A stretch of DNA of 8,730 nucleotides. Source: Alphaproteobacteria bacterium. Its GTDB lineage: Bacteria; Pseudomonadota; Alphaproteobacteria; Puniceispirillales; Marisalimonadaceae. The stretch covers positions 1 to 8,730 of the forward strand of contig JADHRC010000063.1 of assembly GCA_016777645.1 (NCBI GenBank), read 5' to 3'. Below are positions 1-6,173 of the stretch, piece by piece. A program made the position numbers and the translations under genes. The notes below the pieces were generated by a model that saw only the letters and a program-made list of their open reading frames with translations, was not told the origin of the DNA and searched no databases. Position 1 is the first letter of the stretch; each line of letters begins with the position of its first letter.

Positions 1-1
1 A

Positions 2-886
2 AATATTTTAGGAGCGCCTAACTCTGGCAAGTCGACTTTAATCAATACTTTAGTTGGCAGTAAAGTCTCTATAGTTTCACATAAGGTTCAAACAACTAGA
101 TTTTGTGTAAGAGGAATTTGCAATTTTAGACTAAATGACACAACACATTCACAAATAATATTAATTGATACCCCAGGCATTTTCTCTGCTAAAAGAAGAT
201 TGGACAAAGCGATGGTTTCAGCTGCTTGGTCTGAATTAGATGATGCTGATAAAGTAATGTTTATTCATGATGCTTCTAAACCTTTAGATGAAAACACTTT
301 AGACATTCTTAATAAAATAAAAAATGTTAATCTAAACATAATACTTGTTCTTAACAAGATAGACTTATTAGTAAAAGAAAAGCTTTTTAACAAAATCTCA
401 AATTTTTCAAATATTTATGACTTTGAAAAAATATTTTTAATTTCGGCCAAAAATGGAAATGGTTGTGAAGAATTAAAGGAGTATGTCGCAAATTCGATGC
501 CTTCATATCCTTTATTGTATGATGATAAAACAACGTCTGACCTTCCTCAGTCAATACTAGCATCAGAAATTACCAGAGAAAAACTTTTCAAAAGTTTAAA
601 CAAAGAATTGCCATATAATTTAATGGTTCAAACAGAGAAATGGGATGAAAACAAAGATAGTAGCATTAATATTCATCAAACAATTTATGTAAATAAAAAT
701 AGTCATAAACCAATTGTTCTAGGGAAATCTGGTCAAAATATTAAAAGAATTGGTATTCTTTCTAGAAAGGACTTGGAAAGATTATTTGGAGTTAGAATTC
801 ATTTATTTTTATTTGTTAAATTTAAAAAAAATTGGATGGAAGATCCATCTAATTATACAAATATTGGCCTAGATTTTAATGCCTGA
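2..886 (+). CDS. era: GTPase Era, 5'-truncated by the window edge
   Basis: Era binds the 3' end of 16S rRNA and acts in 30S subunit assembly, cycling GTP at the inner membrane/cytoplasm. The frame is open from base 2 (294 codons seen; the family has about 300 residues, so only about ten N-terminal residues are missing). Visible in order: P-loop GAPNSGKS (11-34), switch I VQTTR, G3 DTPG (167-178), G4 NKID (353-364), G5 SAKNG (443-457), then a C-terminal KH domain with the RNA-binding GKSG loop (722-733). The linker LASEITREKLF is also typical of Era. The TTG at 200 is not the start, because the G1-G3 motifs lie upstream of it in the same frame. The 3' end overlaps recO by 8 bases, suggesting translational coupling. 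The GAPNxGKS and VSHKVQTTR wording is the alphaproteobacterial form. Identification is very secure. Confidence 0.97.
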   Translation, partial: NILGAPNSGKSTLINTLVGSKVSIVSHKVQTTRFCVRGICNFRLNDTTHSQIILIDTPGIFSAKRRLDKAMVSAAWSELDDADKVMFIHDASKPLDENTLDILNKIKNVNLNIILVLNKIDLLVKEKLFNKISNFSNIYDFEKIFLISAKNGNGCEELKEYVANSMPSYPLLYDDKTTSDLPQSILASEITREKLFKSLNKELPYNLMVQTEKWDENKDSSINIHQTIYVNKNSHKPIVLGKSGQNIKRIGILSRKDLERLFGVRIHLFLFVKFKKNWMEDPSNYTNIGLDFNA

Positions 887-1637
887 ATGGAACGATAGCG
901 GAATAATATTATCTGCAAAAAAATATGGAGAAAAAGGATTAATCATTAACCTTCTAACACAAGAACATGGCAGACATTTAGGGTGGGTTAATATTAATAG
1001 AAATAAAAAAAATATTTCAGAGATTCAAGTGGGCAATATTGTTCAAGCCTTTTGGAAGGCTAGGTTGTCAGGCCAAATGGGGCATTATAAAATAGAAGTT
1101 ATTTCATCAGTTTCGGGTAAAATATTTGATGACAGGCTTAAATTACAAGCTTTGTCTTCTGTATGCTCATTAATTGATGTTTTTTTACCAGAAAGAGAAA
1201 GTTATTTAAAAATATATAAGGCAACTATTGCGTTTATTAATATGATAACATTAATTGATGATGATAAAAAATTACTTTGGCTTGAAGGTTATGTTAAATG
1301 GGAAATAGGAGTTTTGTCTTCTATAGGTTATTCACTTGATCTAAGTAAATGTGCTGTAACTGGAGAAAAAAATAATTTATGTTTTGTTAGTCCTAAAACT
1401 GGAAAGGCGGTAACACAAAAAGGTGCAGGTAACTATGCTCCAAAATTATTTCGCTTACCATATTTCTTAGGAGGCATAAAAGATAAAACCTCAGATTTTT
1501 ATAGGGATATTTTATTAGGATTAAAAATTACAACTTACTTTTTTAAAAACAAATTACTTACATCTTTTAATAATAACAAATTGATTAAGTTACCTGATTC
1601 AAGAAGTAGGTTAATTGAGATGATTGAAAATTTATAA
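879..1637 (+). CDS. recO: DNA repair protein RecO
   Basis: RecO works with RecR to load RecA onto SSB-coated single strands in the RecF pathway of gap repair and recombination. The 252-residue length is normal for the family. Residues 1-80 form the N-terminal OB fold, with the family signature of a Gly-Ile-Ile strand followed by KYGEKG and the EHGRHLGWV turn. Residues about 85-150 are the helical part, and the C-terminal segment begins at CAVTGEKNNLCFVSPKTG (158-175). Only two cysteines (C158, C168) lie where many RecO proteins have a four-cysteine zinc site, so zinc binding is unlikely; this resembles other alphaproteobacterial RecO proteins. The ATG at 879 lies inside the end of era (ATGCCTGA overlap), with no clear Shine-Dalgarno site, so translation probably depends on ribosomes finishing era. 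parC follows after 17 bases. Confidence 0.95.
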   Translation: MPEWNDSGIILSAKKYGEKGLIINLLTQEHGRHLGWVNINRNKKNISEIQVGNIVQAFWKARLSGQMGHYKIEVISSVSGKIFDDRLKLQALSSVCSLIDVFLPERESYLKIYKATIAFINMITLIDDDKKLLWLEGYVKWEIGVLSSIGYSLDLSKCAVTGEKNNLCFVSPKTGKAVTQKGAGNYAPKLFRLPYFLGGIKDKTSDFYRDILLGLKITTYFFKNKLLTSFNNNKLIKLPDSRSRLIEMIENL

Positions 1638-1642
1638 TTGTT

Positions 1643-1649
1643 AAAGAGA
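1643..1649 (+). promoter_or_regulatory. Ribosome binding site of parC
   Basis: The purine-rich AAAGAGA lies five bases upstream of the ATG at 1655 and is the only plausible Shine-Dalgarno sequence in the 17-base gap after recO. It supports the chosen parC start. Confidence 0.5.
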
Positions 1650-1654
1650 TATTT

Positions 1655-3871
1655 ATGGAAAATACAGAGTTAAACAAAGAAAATATAGATTATACAAGCT
1701 TTTCAAAAGCAATCTCAGAAAGATACCTCTCATATGCATTGTCTACAATAACCTCAAGGTCTTTACCTGATGTAAGAGACGGTCTTAAGCCTGTGCACAG
1801 AAGGGTTTTGTATGCGATGATGCAACTCAAACTAAACCATAATTTAGGCTTTAAGAAATCTGCAAGGGTTGTTGGGGACGTCATGGGTAAATTTCATCCA
1901 CATGGTGATGCTGCTATTTACGACTCTATGGTCAGAATGGCTCAAGAGTTTGCTTTAAGGTATCCGTTAGTTGATGGTCAAGGTAACTTTGGAAATATCG
2001 ATGGTGATAATGCTGCTGCCATGAGATACACTGAAGCAAGGATGACAAAAGCTGCTGAACTTTTGCTATCAGAAATTGACAAGGATACCGTCGACTTTAG
2101 AGTTACTTATGATGACGAAGGGCAGGAGCCTGTTGTTTTACCATCTGCGTTTCCTAATCTTTTAGCTAATGGATCTCAAGGTATCGCAGTAGGAATGGCT
2201 ACTTCTATACCACCTCACAATATACACGAACTTATTGATGCACTTCTGCATTTGATAAAATTTCCTAATGCTACAAATCAAACTATTTCTAATTTTGTAA
2301 AAGGGCCTGATTTTCCAACAGGAGGAGTTTTGGTTGAGCCAATAGAATCCATACAACAAGCTTATAGGGATGGTAAAGGAGGTTTTAAATTAAGAGCCAA
2401 ATGGTTTGTTGAAAAACTAAAAGGAGGTCAGTGGCAAATTATTGTTAATGAGATCCCGTATCAAGTTCAAAAAAGTAGGCTTTTGGAAAAAATTGCAGAG
2501 TTGATGGAAAATAAATCTTTACCAATGTTGTCAGATATAAGAGATGAGAGCACTGAAAATATAAGGTTAGTTATAGAACCTAAGAGTAGAAACTTTTTAC
2601 CTGAAATGGTAATGGAAACTCTTTTCAAAAAAACAGATTTAGAGACAAGGATTTCTCTCAATTTAAATGTAATAGACGAAAAAAATGTGCCAGGTGTTAA
2701 ATCGCTAAAAGATGCTTTAAAATGTTGGCTTGATCATAGGCAAATTATTTTACAAAGAAAAAGTAAATTTAGACTTTCTCAAATTGAAAAAAGAATAAAT
2801 ATTTTAAATGGTTACATAACAGTCTACCTTAATCTTGATAAAGTTATTGAGATAATAAGAGAAGAAGAAAAACCAAAAGAAGTTTTAATATCTTTTTTTT
2901 CAATTAATGAAATCCAAGCAAATGCTATTTTAGACATGCGACTTCGATCTTTAAGAAAACTAGAAGAAATTGAACTTAAAAAAGAGCTCTCAGATCTGGA
3001 AAGCGAATTAAACTCTCTTAAAGGACTTCTTGATAATAATAATGAACAATGGAAACAAATATATGCTGATATTAAAAGTTTGAAAAAAGAATTTACAGAT
3101 ATTGGTATTAGAAGAACAGTTATTGAAGACTTACCAAATGTAGATGACTTTGACGAGGATCAATTTATTGTTAAAGAACCAATAACTATTATCCTGTCTC
3201 ATCAGGGATGGGTAAGGTCTCAAAAATCTCATTTAAGTGATGAAATAGAGTTGAAATATAGAGAAGGTGATAAAGAGAAATTTAAAGTTCATGCATTTAG
3301 CACTGATAAAATAATATTTTTTGCTGACAATGGTAGGTTTTTTTCAGTTGCAGCCAACAAGCTTCCATCAGGCAGGGGTTTTGGAGAGCCAATATCTCTA
3401 ACAATTGATCTTAAAGCTGATGTTAAAATTATTGCTTGCTTTCCTTTCTTCGATGGATTTTTGATTGTTGCTTCAGAAAAAGGTCATGGTTTTAAAATCA
3501 GTACAAAGAATATAATGGCACAAACTAAATCAGGAAAACAGGTTATTAATGTTAAGGGTGACAACAAAGCAAAAATATGTAAAAAAATTGAAGGTGACAC
3601 AATTGCTATAGTTGGAAATAACAGAAAACTTGTTGTGTATTCGATTGACGAAGTTCCAGAGCTGAATAAAGGTAAAGGTGTAATTTTACAAAGATATAAA
3701 GATGGAACCTTATCAGATATCACTACTTTTAATGAAGGTGAAGGAATAAGCTGGCAATTAAATGGCGGTCGTCAAAGGATAGAAAAAGACTTGTTAACTT
3801 GGCAAGGCAAACGTGGAGGTTCTGGTAGAATGGTGCCAAATGGTTTTCCAAGGCCACCAATTTTCAGATAG
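1655..3871 (+). CDS. parC: DNA topoisomerase IV subunit A (ParC)
   Basis: ParC is the DNA-breaking subunit of topoisomerase IV, which with ParE decatenates daughter chromosomes. The 738-residue length suits ParC and is short for GyrA. The winged-helix/breakage domain runs from about residue 15, with the SRSLPDVRDGLKPVHRRVLY block, the HPHGD loop (81-85) and the active-site Tyr125 in AAAMRYTEAR (codon at 2027-2029). The tower and coiled-coil region follows to about residue 490. The C-terminal beta-pinwheel includes KLPSGRGFGEPI. No GyrA box (QRRGGRG-like) is visible, and the era-recO-parC order supports ParC over GyrA. The quinolone-determining positions equivalent to E. coli Ser80 and Glu84 are Ala86 and Asp90. 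The start at 1655 is preceded by AAAGAGA. Probably cotranscribed with recO. Confidence 0.95.
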   Translation: MENTELNKENIDYTSFSKAISERYLSYALSTITSRSLPDVRDGLKPVHRRVLYAMMQLKLNHNLGFKKSARVVGDVMGKFHPHGDAAIYDSMVRMAQEFALRYPLVDGQGNFGNIDGDNAAAMRYTEARMTKAAELLLSEIDKDTVDFRVTYDDEGQEPVVLPSAFPNLLANGSQGIAVGMATSIPPHNIHELIDALLHLIKFPNATNQTISNFVKGPDFPTGGVLVEPIESIQQAYRDGKGGFKLRAKWFVEKLKGGQWQIIVNEIPYQVQKSRLLEKIAELMENKSLPMLSDIRDESTENIRLVIEPKSRNFLPEMVMETLFKKTDLETRISLNLNVIDEKNVPGVKSLKDALKCWLDHRQIILQRKSKFRLSQIEKRINILNGYITVYLNLDKVIEIIREEEKPKEVLISFFSINEIQANAILDMRLRSLRKLEEIELKKELSDLESELNSLKGLLDNNNEQWKQIYADIKSLKKEFTDIGIRRTVIEDLPNVDDFDEDQFIVKEPITIILSHQGWVRSQKSHLSDEIELKYREGDKEKFKVHAFSTDKIIFFADNGRFFSVAANKLPSGRGFGEPISLTIDLKADVKIIACFPFFDGFLIVASEKGHGFKISTKNIMAQTKSGKQVINVKGDNKAKICKKIEGDTIAIVGNNRKLVVYSIDEVPELNKGKGVILQRYKDGTLSDITTFNEGEGISWQLNGGRQRIEKDLLTWQGKRGGSGRMVPNGFPRPPIFR

Positions 3872-3875
3872 TTTT

Positions 3876-3897
3876 CTTAAAAATGACTGTTTTTAAG
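3876..3897 (+). terminator. Weak AT-only hairpin after parC, possible terminator
   Basis: CTTAAAAA (3876-3883) and TTTTTAAG (3890-3897) are perfect 8-base inverted arms around a 6-base loop, starting five bases past the parC stop. The stem has a single G-C pair and no T run directly behind it, so it would be a poor intrinsic terminator. A T-rich stretch lies further on (about 3921-3954). A transcript end is expected here between the housekeeping genes and the transporter genes, but in DNA this AT-rich the palindrome may be chance. Confidence 0.3.
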
Positions 3898-3908
3898 GCA
3901 CAATAAAA

Positions 3909-3937
3909 TTGAAATAAATCTTTTTTAAAATTAACTT
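3909..3937 (+). promoter_or_regulatory. Possible sigma-70-type promoter for the TRAP operon
   Basis: TTGAAA (3909-3914, five of six matches to the -35 consensus) is followed after 17 bases by TAACTT (3932-3937), a weak -10. It sits in the only sizeable gap before dctP, with the ATG about 74 bases further on. AT-rich intergenic DNA yields such matches easily, so this is a candidate only. Confidence 0.22.
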
Positions 3938-3977
3938 ATTTTTTATTTTTTTCTATGAAAGATTAGATTAGTATGAA

Positions 3978-3996
3978 TTAATTATGTTTTAATTAT
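3978..3996 (+). repeat. Paired TTAATTAT direct repeat upstream of dctP
   Basis: The octamer TTAATTAT occurs at 3978-3985 and again at 3989-3996, so the two copies start 11 bases apart, close to one helical turn, just before the dctP ribosome binding site. Such spacing suits a protein that binds one face of the helix, but with this base composition chance is a fair explanation. Confidence 0.3.
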
Positions 3997-3997
3997 C

Positions 3998-4004
3998 AAA
4001 GGGG
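3998..4004 (+). promoter_or_regulatory. Strong ribosome binding site of dctP
   Basis: AAAGGGG ends six bases before the ATG at 4011. It is the strongest Shine-Dalgarno sequence in the window and fixes the dctP start. It fits the high synthesis expected for a periplasmic binding protein, in contrast to the weak sites before dctQ and dctM. Confidence 0.7.
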
Positions 4005-4010
4005 AAAAAA

Positions 4011-5114
4011 ATGAAACGTAGAGATTTTATTACTAAAGCAGGAGTTGCTGCTGGAGCGGGGGTTGTCGCAGCATCTGCACTATCAACTCCAGCTTTAGCT
4101 TCTAAAAAGGTTGAATTGAATATTGTTTCAACTTGGGGTAGAGATTTTCCGGGACTTGGAACAGGCGCGCAACGACTAGCTAAAAGAGTACAAGAAGTTT
4201 CTGGTGGTGAGATTGTTACTAATTATTTTGCTGCAGGGGAAAAGGTGGGTGCATTTGATTCTTTTGATGAAGTTGCATCAGGAAATTCTCAGGCTTATCA
4301 CGCAGCTGATTACTATTGGAAAGGTAAGCATCCTGGCTGGGCTTTTTTTACCTCTGTTCCATATGGCTTAACTTACACAGAAAACGCTGCTTGGATCCAT
4401 CATATGGGCGGTCAACAGCTTTGGGATGAATTAGCAGGTTCTTTTGGCCTTAAGTGTCTTGCTGCTGGAAACACTGGAGTGCAAATGGGTGGATGGTTTA
4501 AAAAAGAAATCAACACTGCCGAAGATCTTAAAGGTCTCAAAATGCGTATTCCAGGTCTAGGTGGAGACGTTATGGCAAAAGTTGGGGTTTCTCCTGTCTC
4601 GTTGCCAGGTGGTCAAATTTATGAAAACTTAATGTCTGGAGCTATAGACGCATGTGAATGGGTTGGTCCATGGAATGATTATGCAATGAAATTTTATGAG
4701 GCTGCAGAATATTACTATTATCCTGGAATGCATGAGCCTGGTGGATTTAACTCGTTTGGTTTCAATGCTAAGTTTTGGAATGACTTATCAGAAACTCATA
4801 AGCAAATGATTATAGCATGCTCACATGAACATAATGATTATAATGCTGCTGAATATAACGCTAATAATGGTACTTATCTTACTAAAATGATAGAAGAGCA
4901 TGGTGTTAAGGTAAGAAAATTTAGTGATGAGTTATATGACACATGGGCTATTGGTGCAAAAGCTGTTTTTGAAGAAGTTCAGGCTCACAGTGATTTAGCA
5001 AATAGAATTTATACAAGTTTTGCTAAAGCAAGGGATGACGTTGGAAGATGGAAAAATCTATCAGAAGGTCCTTATTATGAGCAAAGAAATAGAGCTTTAG
5101 GAATAGAAAACTAA
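4011..5114 (+). CDS. dctP: TRAP transporter solute-binding protein, TakP-like (2-oxo acid type)
   Basis: This is the periplasmic receptor of the TRAP system, 367 residues. The N-terminus has a twin-arginine signal (KRRDFITKA), a hydrophobic Ala/Val/Gly stretch and a likely cleavage site after TPALA (residue 30), so export by Tat is predicted. Residues about 34-340 form the two-lobed DctP fold. The block AGNTGVQMGGWFKKEINT (152-169), KMRIPG (177-182), GAIDACEWVGPW (210-221) and YYYYPGMHEPGGF (234-246) closely resembles the Rhodobacter sphaeroides 2-oxo acid receptor TakP as I remember it. Gln158, Arg179, Trp217 and Glu242 fall where TakP holds its cation and the substrate carboxylate. This argues for a 2-oxo acid or hydroxy/keto carboxylate bound with a metal ion; lactate or a related acid remains possible. 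First gene of the transporter set, with its own strong ribosome binding site and gap. Confidence 0.93.
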   Translation: MKRRDFITKAGVAAGAGVVAASALSTPALASKKVELNIVSTWGRDFPGLGTGAQRLAKRVQEVSGGEIVTNYFAAGEKVGAFDSFDEVASGNSQAYHAADYYWKGKHPGWAFFTSVPYGLTYTENAAWIHHMGGQQLWDELAGSFGLKCLAAGNTGVQMGGWFKKEINTAEDLKGLKMRIPGLGGDVMAKVGVSPVSLPGGQIYENLMSGAIDACEWVGPWNDYAMKFYEAAEYYYYPGMHEPGGFNSFGFNAKFWNDLSETHKQMIIACSHEHNDYNAAEYNANNGTYLTKMIEEHGVKVRKFSDELYDTWAIGAKAVFEEVQAHSDLANRIYTSFAKARDDVGRWKNLSEGPYYEQRNRALGIEN

Positions 5115-5122
5115 AAAAATAA

Positions 5123-5152
5123 ATACCAGGCATTTTTTCTAATGCCTGGTAT
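5123..5152 (+). promoter_or_regulatory. Strong 12-bp hairpin between dctP and dctQ
   Basis: ATACCAGGCATT (5123-5134) and AATGCCTGGTAT (5141-5152) pair perfectly over 12 bases with a 6-base loop (TTTTCT). The stem stands out as GC-richer than its surroundings and begins 8 bases after the dctP stop. On the + strand it is followed by ACCTCAATTT, not a T run, so it is not a classic intrinsic terminator. More likely it blocks 3' exonucleases or partly attenuates, keeping dctP mRNA more abundant than dctQM. Read on the - strand it is followed by TTATTTTTTTAG, so it would work as a terminator in that direction, although no - strand gene is seen nearby. Confidence 0.75.
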
Positions 5153-5179
5153 ACCTCAATTTAAACGATACAAATTAAT

Positions 5180-6160
5180 ATGAACCCTTTTTATTATACT
5201 ATTAGATCATTCGGTTGGATTATGGTTACTACCATGCTTGCTTTTGTGATTAATACTTATTTAACACTAGCACTTGAGTGGCCAGAAATATTTCAGTTAT
5301 TTAATCAGGATGCTGGGCTAACTTATATAGATTATATTAAAATTTTCGCTGAAATTTTTATTTATTTTATTTCAGTTGTTGGCGTTTTTTACTTATCTTA
5401 TCTCTTTCGAGAGAAATCTTTAAGGCAAGACTCCTTATTACTTAATAAAATTGTTAATTATTTTATAAGAAGCTGTTTTTGGGCAGTTGTTTTTGTTGGT
5501 ATGGCTGATGTAATTATATCTTTTTTAAGAGTTGAAGATTTGTTAGATGATGTTGTAGGTCAAGATTTAGCAACACAATTAGGTCGATCTAAGTTTAGAG
5601 GTCCTTATGTACATATTCCTCTTGTATTTTTAGGTTTTGTTGTGGGAGCTTTTATAAAACATATTGCATTTACATGGTTAGCTTTCTTGGTTGTGATTGC
5701 CGAGTTATTAATTGTTATTACTCGTTTCGTATTTTCTTATGAGCAAGCTTTCCAGGGTGACATAGTTCGTTTTTGGTATGCCGCATTATTCTTGTTTGCA
5801 AGCGCATACACTCTATTCGAAGATGGTCACGTCAGAGTAGATGTTTTATATTCTAAATTTTCATCCAAAACAAAGGGCATTGTTAATTCTTATGGTAGTA
5901 TACTCCTAGGAATGACTTTATGTTGGTGTATCCTTTTGCTTGGAATGTGGGACAAGACAAATGTTATTGTTAACCCTATGTTAAGTTATGAGTCAGCACA
6001 GTCTGGATTTGGTATGTATACAAAATACTGGCTTGCTAGTTTTTTGGCAATTTTTGCAATATCTATGATGATCCAGTTTTCTAGTTATTTGTTTGAAAGT
6101 TATGCAGACTACAGAAATGAAGATGGAAAAAGAGAAATTCAAGATAATTTATCGCATTAA
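5180..6160 (+). CDS. dctQ: TRAP transporter small permease DctQ with extended N-terminus
   Basis: DctQ is the small membrane subunit that partners DctM. The diagnostic part is C-terminal: residues about 161-310 hold four hydrophobic helices (about 162-187, 195-213, 234-258, 282-305) with RFVFSYEQAFQGD and the signature EDGHVRVDVLY (214-224) between helices. At 326 residues it is much longer than the usual 160-230. The first 160 residues add three or four membrane segments (about 11-32, 52-76, 95-116 and perhaps 144-160) separated by charged loops. An in-frame stop at 5162 limits the start to near 5180; no Shine-Dalgarno sequence is visible before it, so initiation may be weak or depend on the AT-rich leader. 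Met15 is an alternative start but has no better site. dctM follows after 13 bases, consistent with coupled expression. Confidence 0.88.
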   Translation: MNPFYYTIRSFGWIMVTTMLAFVINTYLTLALEWPEIFQLFNQDAGLTYIDYIKIFAEIFIYFISVVGVFYLSYLFREKSLRQDSLLLNKIVNYFIRSCFWAVVFVGMADVIISFLRVEDLLDDVVGQDLATQLGRSKFRGPYVHIPLVFLGFVVGAFIKHIAFTWLAFLVVIAELLIVITRFVFSYEQAFQGDIVRFWYAALFLFASAYTLFEDGHVRVDVLYSKFSSKTKGIVNSYGSILLGMTLCWCILLLGMWDKTNVIVNPMLSYESAQSGFGMYTKYWLASFLAIFAISMMIQFSSYLFESYADYRNEDGKREIQDNLSH

Positions 6161-6164
6161 CAAT

Positions 6165-6169
6165 TAGGT
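6165..6169 (+). promoter_or_regulatory. Weak ribosome binding site of dctM
   Basis: TTAGG within the 13-base gap after dctQ, ending four bases before the ATG at 6174, is the only Shine-Dalgarno-like match. Short spacing from the dctQ stop suggests ribosomes may reinitiate. Confidence 0.35.
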
Positions 6170-6173
6170 AATT

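Noticed and set aside
200..886. An era start at the TTG at 200
   Set aside because: The same frame is open back to base 2 and holds the P-loop, switch I and DTPG motifs upstream of 200, so this TTG is internal.
1690..3723. Several 64-79 codon - strand frames inside parC (1690-1884, 2162-2359, 2467-2661, 3484-3723)
   Set aside because: They lie wholly within a well-supported gene on the other strand, show no recognisable motifs and are expected by chance.
1655..3871. Gyrase subunit A instead of ParC
   Set aside because: The length (738), the lack of a visible GyrA box, the KLPSGRGFGEPI block and the recO neighbour all favour ParC.
5123..5152. The dctP-dctQ hairpin as an intrinsic terminator ending the operon
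   Set aside because: No T run follows it on the + strand, and dctQ and dctM belong functionally with dctP and have no separate promoter that I can see.
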